DNA of 7,964 nucleotides from Clostridia bacterium (GCA_003562655.1 PWUC01000048.1:1-7964); one strand, 5' to 3'; positions 1 to 6,299 are shown, counted from the first letter of the stretch. Notes: generated by a model from the sequence alone, not told the origin. Program-made: numbers and translations.

Positions 1-1
1 C

Positions 2-121
2 GTCGGTGGGAATGCGAGTCGGTGTGTCAGCATGTGCTATGTGACCCTGAACTGCTTCACCGACATCTGTCACCCGATGATGTTCTCCGTGGACGACGCA
101 AAGAACCTGAGAGTGCGCTGA
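2..121 (+). CDS. C-terminal fragment of an unrecognised protein, cut by the window edge
   Basis: The second forward frame is open from the window edge to a TGA at 119-121 and gives about 39 residues. They include the stretch MCYVTLNCFTDICHP and end in SVDDAKNLRVR. Codon choice (CTG, GTG, GAC, AAC, ATC) looks like that of the intact genes here, which is why I read this as the tail of a real gene. Three cysteines and a histidine fall in the last 30 residues. I do not recognise the family, and a function cannot be inferred from so short a piece. The other forward frame over this stretch is Arg/Gly/Pro-rich and looks like a shadow. A GC-rich inverted repeat follows the stop. The gene runs in the same direction as the transporter remnant 180 bp downstream and may have shared its transcript. 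Confidence 0.4.
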   Translation, partial: VGGNASRCVSMCYVTLNCFTDICHPMMFSVDDAKNLRVR

Positions 122-135
122 GGGTCCCGGGGGCT

Positions 136-152
136 GGGCCGGGGGGCGGCCC
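136..152 (+). terminator. Possible weak terminator hairpin after the left-edge gene
   Basis: GGGCCG at 136-141 is the exact inverted complement of CGGCCC at 147-152, with a loop of five G residues. It begins 15 bp after the stop codon at 119-121. No T-run follows (GATGGTTGG), so intrinsic termination would be inefficient. It may equally be a chance GC-rich hairpin. Confidence 0.25.
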
Positions 153-300
153 GATGGTTGGTGCCCCTCGCTGGCGAGCAGTCATGGATCCACTCGCTGT
201 CGCGCCCGGGAAACGACATGATCCGACGTTCCGGCCGGGCGCCGCTCTCTGGCGGCCTCTGCCGCTCCATTCACTCGCGAGACGCACGCAGGAGACATCA

Positions 301-755
301 TTGACCTGGGAGCACATGGTGATCCTCATCATCCCGGCGGCCATGGTCCGTGTGTTCGTTTGGGGAAGACGGCGGTATTGTCCGGCGGCAGTTTTGGGCC
401 TGATCATCGTCACTGTCACCGACCTGTCGAAGGCCAACGTCCTGTTTGCCGGGTTCGGCCGGCCGGCCGTCGTGACCGCGGGGACAGTCCTGATCATCAG
501 CCAGGGGCTGTTGCGCTCCGGCGTGGTGAACAGCCTGACCCGCCTGAGCTCCGGGGTGGGAGTATCCATTCCCACAGTTGGCGATCCTCACGACGCTGGT
601 GGCGCTCTGTTCGGGATTCATCAACAAGGTGGGGCCCTGGACCTGTTTCTCTCCATTGCCCTTCGCCCGGCAAAGCAGTCCGGCAATCCCCATCCGCACT
701 TCTGACACCTCTCGCTTTCGGGTCTCTGCCCGGGGGATTGGTGACACTAATCGGC
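301..755 (+). pseudogene. Truncated, frameshifted SLC13/DASS-type anion transporter
   Basis: The N-terminal quarter of a sodium/anion symporter-like permease can be rebuilt by moving between all three forward frames. From a TTG at 301, preceded by AGGAGA, frame 1 reads TWEHMVILIIPAAMV and then GFGRPAVVTAGTVLIISQG, the family's N-terminal membrane segments and its GFSNPAVIT-like motif. Frame 2 (about 581-634) carries LTTLVALCSGFINKVG, the counterpart of the family's SAFMNN region. Frame 1 returns with ALDLFLSIALRPAKQSG (about 634-684). Frame 0 (from about 681) gives SPSALLTPLAFGSLPGG and VTLIG, matching the PSRLLMPLSFASLLGGTxTLIG signature. The second switch falls in the GGGG run at 631-634. 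Recognisable sequence stops near 755, whereas family members are several hundred residues longer, so most of the gene is missing. Working family members import dicarboxylates, sulfate or similar anions; this copy cannot. Identification comes from remembered motifs, not from a search. Confidence 0.7.
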
Positions 756-915
756 CCCAAAACACCCGAGTTCCGCGGTTCATGGGTACATTTTGGGGTT
801 TTTGGGAGGACAAATAGCCCATGGCACCGGACTTGATCGAGCCCTGAAGGGGCTATCAGGATCCAAATGGCATCGTAATATGACATCTGCTGCGCGGGTC
901 GACAACGAAGGAGAC
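756..915. other. Non-coding stretch after the transporter remnant
   Basis: No supportable gene is present. CCCCAAAA at 755-762 and TTTTGGGG at 791-798 form an 8-bp inverted repeat around a 28-nt spacer. The frames crossing this stretch show no recognisable motif. It may be the scar where the rest of the SLC13 gene was lost, but no insertion-sequence end or target duplication is visible. Confidence 0.35.
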
Positions 916-951
916 GCAAACCCCCGTCTGTCAGGACAGACGGGGGTTTGC
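916..951. terminator. Perfect 17-bp inverted repeat, probable bidirectional terminator
   Basis: GCAAACCCCCGTCTGTC at 916-932 is exactly complementary to 935-951, with only AG at the centre (the hairpin would open to a loop of four or more bases). The stem carries the A-run, GC-rich core and T-run (AAACCCCC...GGGGGTTT) typical of intrinsic terminators that work on both strands. It lies 63 bp beyond the stop codon of the minus-strand ClC gene and downstream of the plus-strand transporter remnant, so it separates two convergent units. The T-tracts outside the stem are short and interrupted (GCCCTTT on plus, GCGTCTCC on minus), so efficiency is uncertain. Confidence 0.75.
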
Positions 952-1014
952 CCTTTGAGAGATGAGGAGACCTCAAGATCTGTGGAGGTCTGCCGGCTCA
1001 CTCCTTTCAGGTCG

Positions 1015-2865
1015 TCAATCCGCTGCTCTACTATCCCTGGCAACACCCTGGTAGAATCTGTGGAACACATCCTTGCGGCTGAGAACTCCAACCAGCTTGC
1101 TGCAGTCATCGTCAGAAAACACCGGAATCAGATCCATCCCTTCAGACGCCTCGAGAGCCTTGGCCAGCTCATCGCTTTCGCTGAGCCTGACCGACAGAGA
1201 GGATGCGATCTCGCCCGCAACAACGGACTCTTCCTGCTCCGGGTCCCAGTGACGCAGGATGCAACAGGAGCTCAGAATTCCCACCAGCTCGCCGGATTCC
1301 TCCCGGACCACTGGCAAATGCTCGTAGGACATCTCCCTGAACCTCTCCCTGAGTTCCCTGACAGTCGCCTTTTCCGACACCGCGAGCACCTCGGTATTCA
1401 TGGCCTCGCGCACCTTGACGCCGTCCAGGACGTTCTTTGCCGCCCTGTCGGCTTCCTCGAGGATGGCCTCAATATCCACCCCCCTGTTGAGCAGTTTGGT
1501 GGTGTAGATGTTTCTCTTCTGGTAGAACCGGGTAGCAACAGAACTGACGGTGCAGGCGAGGATCAGTGGGAGCATGCTCAGGGGGTCGCGGGTCATCTCA
1601 AACAGGAGCATGACGGAGGCAACGGGAGCATGACTGACGCCGGCAAACACAGCTCCCATGCCCACCATGGCATACGGAGCCGGGCCGGCAACGATACCGG
1701 GCAGCCACGAGTGCACCAGCTTGCCGTAGGCGCTGCCCATCATGGAGCCTATGAAAAGCGACGGGGCAAAAATCCCGCCAGAGCCCCCGCTGCCCAGTGT
1801 CAGGCAGGTTGCCACGATCTTGGCCACCATGAACAGGAAAACTGTCTGGAGGGGCAATCTGTCGTGTAGAACACTCTCCATGACCGGATAGCCGGTGGCC
1901 ATGATCTGCGGAGTCCACAGGGCCAGGGTTCCCAGCAGCAGTCCACCCAACGCCGGTTTGACAGACCTCGGCAGCGAGGTGAACTTCTCGAACAGATGTT
2001 CCAACGAATACAGGGAATTTTCATACAATAACGCCACGGCCGCCGCTGCCAGCCCCAGCCCCACATACGGAAATAGCTCCACCCAGCCGGTCATCGTGTG
2101 CGCGGGTATGTCAAAGATGGAGCCGGTGCGACCAAGAATCGAGTTGGCGAGTTTGGTGCCCACCACAGCAGAAAGCAAAATCGGGCATAGGCTTCTGAAC
2201 TTCATCTCTCTGAGAAACACTTCGAGGCCAAATATCACTCCAGCCAGGGGCGCGTTGAAGGTTCCACCGACTCCCGCTGCAGCCCCAGCGCAGAGCAATG
2301 TCTTGATTTTCTCGGGGCTCATCTGGAGAAACTGCCCCACCGAGGAACCGAAGGAGGCACCAATCTGCACGATCGGGCCCTCTCGCCCGGCAGACCCTCC
2401 AGAGCCGATACAGATAGCGGATATGAGCGCCTTCAGGGGCGCTACCCGAAAACGAATCCGGCCGCCCCTTAAGGCAACGGACTCCATGACTTCGGGCACC
2501 CCGTGGCCGCGAGCCTCCTGAACCACATAGTGAATGAGCGGGCCAATGATGAGGCCTCCGAGGGCAGGAGCCAGAAGACGATGATACCAGGGAAGCGCCA
2601 GAACCACGTCCATGAAGGTCTCCGCTGTCGTGGGGGAGTAGAAAATGCTCTTCATGGTTTTGATGAGGTAGTGGAAACCTACCGCTCCGAGACCACCAAC
2701 CATTCCGATCATCACGGCAAGCACCATCATCACCGGCAGTCCCTGGTCCTCAACCCGCCCATTGACATACCTTTTCACATCTGCGTAGCAGCGAAGAACC
2801 CAGTACACATTTGCGGAGCGCCCGTGACGCAATCCAACCACCCCTCGCATGCGAGAGCTGACCAT
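1015..2865 (-). CDS. ClC-family chloride channel/transporter with C-terminal CBS pair
   Basis: An integral membrane ClC protein (616 aa from this start) moving Cl- or similar anions, either as a channel or in exchange for protons. The membrane domain spans about residues 42-445. The first selectivity loop is GHGVP (120-124), with His where E. coli ClcA has Ser. The second is GREGP with the gating glutamate E162. The third is GSGGSGGIFAP (358-368). The central tyrosine is Y454. FNAPLAG (203-209) leads to E215-V216, so the proton-transfer glutamate (E203 of ClcA) is Val here. Two CBS domains follow (about 482-540 and 548-608), each with a short strand-helix pattern ending in LVGIL or LVGVL; CBS pairs usually bind adenine nucleotides and regulate gating. 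The start is uncertain: ATG 2865 has only a GAGGGG directly against it, while a strong AAAGGAG (2892-2886) serves an out-of-frame ATG at 2879. GTG 2778 is another candidate. The gene stands alone and ends before the inverted repeat at 916-951. Confidence 0.93.
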   Translation of the reverse strand: MVSSRMRGVVGLRHGRSANVYWVLRCYADVKRYVNGRVEDQGLPVMMVLAVMIGMVGGLGAVGFHYLIKTMKSIFYSPTTAETFMDVVLALPWYHRLLAPALGGLIIGPLIHYVVQEARGHGVPEVMESVALRGGRIRFRVAPLKALISAICIGSGGSAGREGPIVQIGASFGSSVGQFLQMSPEKIKTLLCAGAAAGVGGTFNAPLAGVIFGLEVFLREMKFRSLCPILLSAVVGTKLANSILGRTGSIFDIPAHTMTGWVELFPYVGLGLAAAAVALLYENSLYSLEHLFEKFTSLPRSVKPALGGLLLGTLALWTPQIMATGYPVMESVLHDRLPLQTVFLFMVAKIVATCLTLGSGGSGGIFAPSLFIGSMMGSAYGKLVHSWLPGIVAGPAPYAMVGMGAVFAGVSHAPVASVMLLFEMTRDPLSMLPLILACTVSSVATRFYQKRNIYTTKLLNRGVDIEAILEEADRAAKNVLDGVKVREAMNTEVLAVSEKATVRELRERFREMSYEHLPVVREESGELVGILSSCCILRHWDPEQEESVVAGEIASSLSVRLSESDELAKALEASEGMDLIPVFSDDDCSKLVGVLSRKDVFHRFYQGVARDSRAAD

Positions 2866-2879
2866 CCCCTCAACGTCAT
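2775..2879 (-). CDS. Possible 34-codon leader ORF ahead of the ClC gene
   Basis: An ATG at 2879 sits 7 nt after AAAGGAG, the best ribosome binding site in this region. It opens a 34-codon frame (starting MTLRGWSALACEGW) that overlaps the annotated 5' end of the ClC gene in another frame. Its TGA (2777-2775) overlaps the GTG at 2778-2776, which is in the ClC frame, as in translationally coupled genes. The peptide has no recognisable motif. It could be a leader whose translation feeds re-initiation at GTG 2778, the true ClC start with a base missing, or chance. Confidence 0.25.
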   Translation of the reverse strand: MTLRGWSALACEGWLDCVTGAPQMCTGFFAATQM

Positions 2880-3630
2880 GATGCTGCTCCTTTCAGTTTC
2901 ATCGGGAGATGACCCTAGACTAGAACAATGTGAGAATATCAGCCCATGGAGAGGGCGTCAAGTAGCTATGTGTGAGGGTGTGCGTCAAGCTTCAGTAGGT
3001 GAGGCCCGCAACAGAATCGCGCCTAACTTCATCGGCCGGGAGGGCATCCCGGACCTCTCAGTGAACCCCTTCCTGAGGACAACTCCCATGCGAGCACACT
3101 GCACCTCAGCCTCTCCCTGCCGTCCTCATCCAGTGGATGACTCCCGCATCCTGTTCTCCCAGCCCACTATCGATCTTCCGACATCATAATGGGCCTCTCC
3201 CGCGGGCTGCTTCGCCGGATTGGCCTGTTGCTCCACTGAGTCGCTTCGCCCTCCGGAGCATCCCGTCGCCACACGGGTCACATGGGGATCATGATCCTCG
3301 TCGAGGCAGGGAGTGCCCAGGAAGGCGAACCGCGCCCGGACATCCCCCGGCATGTACACATCAGCGACCTCACCTTCATGTAGCGATTAGGGTCGATGAT
3401 AACCGGGTATGAGGTGGCCCTGCCTCTGCTCGCCGCATCGGCAGCTACGAACCGGTGTTCCCAAAGGAGGGGCCCCACACACCGAAGCGTCAACCAACCG
3501 GGGAGCGGGGCAGCCCACCGACCCCGGTCACAGGCGGTTTTCGGCCCGCAGCCCTCAATTGAACTCACCCGCCCGACGCGGTTGGTGAGGGGATGCGGCA
3601 CCACGCCACACCCCCGTCGGAGTAGCCGAG
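2880..3630. other. Long gap without an intact gene
   Basis: This 750-bp stretch separates the ClC gene from hcp, both on the minus strand. The ClC promoter should lie around 2880-2990 on the minus strand, but I see no convincing -35/-10 pair. The octamer GCGTCAAG occurs twice in direct orientation (2955-2962 and 2982-2989, 27 bp apart). Positions 2985-3451 contain a decayed coding stretch listed separately. Positions 3452-3630 are GC-rich and hold only unconvincing open frames. No clear terminator follows hcp; the inverted repeats seen there are 3-5 bp. Confidence 0.6.
2985..3451 (-). pseudogene. Probable decayed gene of unknown family
   Basis: Several minus-strand segments look like protein but sit in different frames. 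From 3451 one frame reads FVAADAASRGRATSYP, then VIIDPNRYMK ending at 3374. A one-base slip there continues smoothly as GEVADVYMPGDVRARF, then AFLGTPCLDEDHDPHVTR (to about 3270). A third segment, from about 3119 to a TGA at 2987-2985, contains EAEVQCARMGVVLRKGFTER and ends LRASPTEA. The sequences are balanced in composition with regular hydrophobic spacing, unlike the Arg/Pro-rich shadows around them. I do not recognise the family. The gene, if real, has at least one base lost near 3374 and further damage between 3270 and 3120. Alternatively these are chance open stretches in GC-rich DNA. It lies downstream of hcp in the same direction. Confidence 0.35.
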
Positions 3631-5274
3631 TCAGCCGAGGATCTCCTTGAGGTCGGCCTCGGCATCGGATGTAGGTGCAAGATCGAAGTTCTCGCTCAAC
3701 ACCTGTAGGACTGCAGGAGACATAAAGGCGGGCAGCGTCGGACCGAGGCGAATCCCCTTGACGCCCAGCGACAGCAGCGACAGCAGAATGCACACCGCCT
3801 TCTGTTCGTACCAGGACAGAATCATTGACAGCGGCAGTTCGTTCACGTCACAGTCAAAGGCTTCGGCCAGGGCAGTGGCAATCTCGATCGCGGAGTAGGC
3901 ATCGTTGCACTGCCCCACGTCCAGCAGCCTGGGCAGGCCCCCTATATTGCCGAAGTCCTCGTCATTGAACCTGTACTTGCCGCAGGCCAGGGTCAGTATC
4001 ACGGCGTCCCGGGGCACCTTTTCGGCAAACTCAGTGTAGTAGTTGCGCCCGGGCCTGGCGCCGTCACAGCCGCCTATGAGGAAGAAGTGGCTGATGTCAC
4101 CCGACCTGACCGCCTCAACAATGGCTCCCGCCTGACTCAGGGTGGCCTTTCGGCCGAAGCCGACAGTGATGCGCCTCTCCTCAGCATCCTCCGCCCAACC
4201 GCCGAGCTCCACAGCCCTTTCAATGACCGGGGTGAAGTCTTTGCTGCCGTCCTCCTCGGGAATGTGCTCAAGACCAGGCCACCCCACCGGACCCGTGGTA
4301 AATATCCGATCCCGGTACGATCTGCGGGGCCTCTGGATGCAGTTGGTGGTCATCAATATGCATCCCGGCAGGCCGTCGAAGTCCCTCTGCTGATCCTGCC
4401 AGGCGCCCCCATAGTTGCCGACGAGGTGATCGTACCTTTTCAGCTCCGGGTACGCCTGGGCGGGGAGCATCTCGCCGTGAGTGTAGATGCTGACCCCGGT
4501 GCCCTCGGTCTGCTCAAGCAAATCCTTCAGGTCCTTCAGATCGTGACCGGAGACCACGATGAAGGGACCCTTCTTCCCAGTGACCAAAACCTCAGTCGGC
4601 TCGGGGTGTCCGAAGGTTTCAGTGTTGGCCCGATCCAGCATCTGCATGCACTCGAGGTTGACCTCTCCGAGCTCCATCAGCAGACCCAGCAGATCCTCCC
4701 GGGTCAGCGCATCACAGACGGTGGCAGCCAGACCCCGGTAGAAGAACCCGTCGACTCCGGCATCTGTGTATCCGAGAATCCTGGCGTGATGAGCATAGGC
4801 CGCCATGCCCTTGAGACCATACAGCAGCGTCGCCCGCAGCGAACGGATGTCCTCGGGCAGGTCCGTCTCCGCGGCAGCTCCTGCGGTTCGACCGGCTGCC
4901 ACCATCTCCTCCAGGGTCCGGAGCAGGCGGTAGCTCGCAGCTGCAGGCCCACCACAGGGAACCGCAGGCAGCAGACTCATCAGCCCCTCTTTCACCTCGG
5001 CCGATTCTCTGAGCAAAACCTCGAAACGTCCGGAGTCGAAGTCGACATTGGTTACGGTGGAGAAGAGGGCCTCCTGGACGAAACGGTTGACGCCCTCATC
5101 GATATCCGAATCACCCTCCAGAACCTTCTGTCCGCAGTAGCCGATCCCCTGGAGCTGATGAATCAGTAAATCCTGCAGGGCCGCAACCTCGGGATCCTTG
5201 CCGCAGACCCCCATTCGAGTGCAACCCCTGCCTCCCGCGGTCTGCTCACACTGGTAGCAAAACATCTCTGGCAC
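3631..5274 (-). CDS. hcp: Hybrid cluster protein (Hcp), hydroxylamine/NO reductase
   Basis: A cytoplasmic iron-sulfur enzyme of 547 aa, the usual length (about 550 in E. coli). Hcp reduces hydroxylamine to ammonia in vitro and is thought to act as a nitric oxide reductase and nitrosative-stress protein in vivo. The N-terminal cluster ligands are C6, C9, C18 and C24 (C-x2-C-x8-C-x5-C), the compact spacing of Hcp from obligate anaerobes rather than the wider enterobacterial spacing. All expected ligands of the hybrid 4Fe-2O-2S cluster are present: H244 (SGHDLKD), E268 (HGEMLPA), C312 (TTNCIQ), C403 (GGCDGARPG), C431 (LACGKYRFN), C456 (GQCNDAY) and E490 (SWYEQKA). The GTG start at 5274 is chosen because AGGAGG (5287-5282) lies 7 nt upstream; the next ATG, codon 4, is too far. 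It is the last gene of the ferredoxin-cupin-hcp operon, 18 bp after the broken cupin, and has its own strong ribosome binding site, so it should still be translated. The ferredoxin upstream is the probable electron donor. Confidence 0.97.
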   Translation of the reverse strand: MPEMFCYQCEQTAGGRGCTRMGVCGKDPEVAALQDLLIHQLQGIGYCGQKVLEGDSDIDEGVNRFVQEALFSTVTNVDFDSGRFEVLLRESAEVKEGLMSLLPAVPCGGPAAASYRLLRTLEEMVAAGRTAGAAAETDLPEDIRSLRATLLYGLKGMAAYAHHARILGYTDAGVDGFFYRGLAATVCDALTREDLLGLLMELGEVNLECMQMLDRANTETFGHPEPTEVLVTGKKGPFIVVSGHDLKDLKDLLEQTEGTGVSIYTHGEMLPAQAYPELKRYDHLVGNYGGAWQDQQRDFDGLPGCILMTTNCIQRPRRSYRDRIFTTGPVGWPGLEHIPEEDGSKDFTPVIERAVELGGWAEDAEERRITVGFGRKATLSQAGAIVEAVRSGDISHFFLIGGCDGARPGRNYYTEFAEKVPRDAVILTLACGKYRFNDEDFGNIGGLPRLLDVGQCNDAYSAIEIATALAEAFDCDVNELPLSMILSWYEQKAVCILLSLLSLGVKGIRLGPTLPAFMSPAVLQVLSENFDLAPTSDAEADLKEILG

Positions 5275-5281
5275 ACTAAAC

Positions 5282-5287
5282 CCTCCT
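5282..5287 (-). promoter_or_regulatory. Shine-Dalgarno sequence of hcp
   Basis: AGGAGG on the minus strand, followed by 7 nt and then GTG at 5274. It decides the GTG start and lets hcp initiate independently of the interrupted cupin frame upstream. Confidence 0.85.
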
Positions 5288-5292
5288 AAAGC

Positions 5293-5575
5293 TCAATTGT
5301 TGATGTCGCTGGCATTTGAAACGCTGACCACGAAAAACTCTGACACGCCCTATGCAGCGTCGACGATCCTCATCCGGGCGCCAAAAGAGATGCTCATGAT
5401 GGTCGCTGCCTCCCACTCGCCGACCTCGCCCTGCAGTTCCAGAGCAATCACGCCCCTGAAAATCAGGAGGTATGCATTGGAGCTGGCGCATCCCTCCTTC
5501 ACCGCCTCACCCCGGGGTAGCACAGTGTGGGTTGATGCCCACATTCTCATCATCCACCACGCGCTCAAGGATCAT
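5293..5575 (-). pseudogene. Small cupin of the hcp operon, broken by a frameshift and a stop
   Basis: A cupin of about 93 codons can be rebuilt with two repairs. From ATG 5575 the frame reads MILERVVDDENVGIN and then loses register. Removing one base from the GGG run at 5529-5531 joins it to HTVLPRGEAVKEG, then ASSNAYLLIFRGVIALELQG and TIMSISFGARMRIVDAA. An in-frame TAG at 5352-5350 interrupts, after which GVSEFFVVSVSNASDIN continues to a TGA at 5295-5293. The joined sequence matches my memory of small single-domain cupins near hcp in anaerobes (INHxVLPxGEA, SNxYxIVxRG, LEFFVVxAP). Their function is not established; such folds often bind a metal or small effector. The gene lies 10 bp after the ferredoxin stop and 18 bp before hcp. 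A second ATG overlapping the ferredoxin stop (ATGA, from 5589) meets a TGA after five codons. Either the operon has lost this gene or both lesions are sequence errors. Confidence 0.72.
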
Positions 5576-5585
5576 CTCACCGCTT

Positions 5586-6236
5586 TCATGCCCTGAGGAT
5601 CTCGCCGTCGAGACCCAGCACAATCTCGCTGTAGGGCACGATAACTTCTGAATCCAGCATCGCCTCCCTGACCAGGTGTGCCAGCCCGGAGCAGCAGGAC
5701 ACCTCCATCCTGACGACGGTAATGCCGCGAAGATCCCGGCCCTTCAGCATCGAAGCCAGCTTTGCCACGTACATGTCGCTGCGGTCATCCAGCTTGGGAC
5801 AACCGATGACGGTGACGCAGCCTTCCATGAACTCCCGGTGAAAGGCGGCGTGGACATAGGCAGCGCAATCGGCGGCCACCAAAAGGTGCGAGCCCCTGAG
5901 GAAACTGGCCTCGGGATTGACCAGGGCCAGCTGTACGGGCCAGTGCCGCCTCGGGTGTCCCCCTGCTGTCGGGCATCCCCTCGACACCTGTGTCCGGGCC
6001 TCCCCCATCCGCTGCTGAACCGCCTCCTCGTCGAAGGGGGCCGCCTCGCGCTCGGTGATCTCGATCGCACCCGTCGGACATACTGGCAGGCAATCGCCCA
6101 GTCCATCACAGTACCGATCACTGACCAGCCGCGCCACGCCGTCAACCAGCTCGATGGCGCGCTCGTGACAGGCGTCGATGCACAGACCACAGCCGTTGCA
6201 TCTCTGCTCATCGATGTTAACGATCCTGCGCTTCAT
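5586..6236 (-). CDS. 4Fe-4S ferredoxin-like protein of the hcp operon (FrdX-like)
   Basis: A cytoplasmic iron-sulfur protein of 216 aa, probably an electron carrier or accessory protein for Hcp. Residues 9-60 form a ferredoxin domain. The first motif is complete (C13-x2-C16-x2-C19-x3-C23). The second has C43, C49 and C53 but Leu46 where the fourth cysteine would be (CDGLGDC), which I recall as normal for this family. The remaining domain carries GCP (87-89), WPVQL (99-103), AADC (121-124), GCPKLD (145-150) and the double cysteine SCCSG (180-184), and ends IVLGLDGEILRA. These conserved cysteines may bind another cofactor. The linker between GCP and WPVQL is short. I start at ATG 6236, 8 nt after AGGAGG (6250-6245); the upstream ATG at 6242 would leave only 2 nt. 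From memory, comparative genomics named a ferredoxin-like gene co-regulated with hcp frdX; this is a plausible counterpart. First gene of the operon. Confidence 0.9.
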   Translation of the reverse strand: MKRRIVNIDEQRCNGCGLCIDACHERAIELVDGVARLVSDRYCDGLGDCLPVCPTGAIEITEREAAPFDEEAVQQRMGEARTQVSRGCPTAGGHPRRHWPVQLALVNPEASFLRGSHLLVAADCAAYVHAAFHREFMEGCVTVIGCPKLDDRSDMYVAKLASMLKGRDLRGITVVRMEVSCCSGLAHLVREAMLDSEVIVPYSEIVLGLDGEILRA

Positions 6237-6244
6237 GACCATCT

Positions 6245-6250
6245 CCTCCT
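6245..6250 (-). promoter_or_regulatory. Shine-Dalgarno sequence of the ferredoxin-like gene
   Basis: AGGAGG on the minus strand. The spacing is 8 nt to ATG 6236 and only 2 nt to ATG 6242, so it favours the shorter protein that begins MKRRIVNID. Confidence 0.8.
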
Positions 6251-6267
6251 CTCACCTCGCATTACGC

Positions 6268-6273
6268 TATAAT
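6268..6273 (+). promoter_or_regulatory. Consensus -10 box for the Crp/Fnr regulator gene
   Basis: TATAAT, a perfect sigma-70 type -10 hexamer, in the divergent region. No -35 hexamer is found at the normal distance (6244-6251 is CT-rich). The predicted start point is near 6280, giving a leader of about 66 nt before ATG 6346. The box overlaps the operon's -10 on the other strand by two bases, so the two promoters probably compete for polymerase. Confidence 0.5.
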
Positions 6274-6277
6274 TGTA
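6272..6277 (-). promoter_or_regulatory. -10 box for the ferredoxin-cupin-hcp operon
   Basis: TACAAT on the minus strand, one mismatch from consensus. The 17-nt upstream position holds CCGAAG, not a -35 hexamer, as expected of an activator-dependent promoter. The predicted start point is 6265, 29 bp ahead of the ferredoxin ATG. The near-palindrome at 6300-6313 is then centred at -41.5. Confidence 0.5.
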
Positions 6278-6283
6278 CAGGAG

Positions 6284-6298
6284 GAAGGCGAGACCTTC
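6284..6298. promoter_or_regulatory. Short inverted repeat GAAGG-N5-CCTTC
   Basis: GAAGG (6284-6288), spacer CGAGA and CCTTC (6294-6298) form a perfect 5-bp dyad in the divergent region, about -20 to -34 on the operon strand. It could be a second protein site or a small hairpin in the regulator leader. The spacing resembles Crp/Fnr sites but the half-sites differ from those at 6300-6313, so this is weakly supported. Confidence 0.25.
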
Positions 6299-6299
6299 G

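Noticed and set aside
755..798. CCCCAAAA...TTTTGGGG inverted repeat as an insertion-sequence end
   Set aside because: The spacer is 28 nt, no transposase or target duplication is present, and the repeats are low in complexity.
2955..2989. Direct repeat GCGTCAAG x2 as a regulator site or start of a repeat array
   Set aside because: Only two short copies 27 bp apart, with no further units; too little to separate from chance.
2503..3189. Plus-strand frame of 228 codons overlapping the 5' end of the ClC gene
   Set aside because: Its first half is a shadow of ClC and its second half shows no motif or ribosome binding site. The minus strand gives more protein-like segments over the same stretch.
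3278..3793. Minus-strand frame of 171 codons overlapping the 3' end of hcp
   Set aside because: It begins inside hcp in another frame, and most of it is Arg/Gly/Cys-rich. Only its final portion looks coding, and that is reported as part of the decayed locus.
5350..5568. A 72-codon reading of the cupin region starting MSAWWMM as an intact small gene
   Set aside because: Its first 17 codons are not cupin-like and have no ribosome binding site, while the neighbouring frame supplies the expected N-terminus and cupin sequence resumes after its stop.
6279..6284. AGGAGG as ribosome binding site for the regulator at ATG 6307
   Set aside because: The spacing of 22 nt is too long, and it lies at the predicted transcript start. 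GGGGAGG before ATG 6346 is better.
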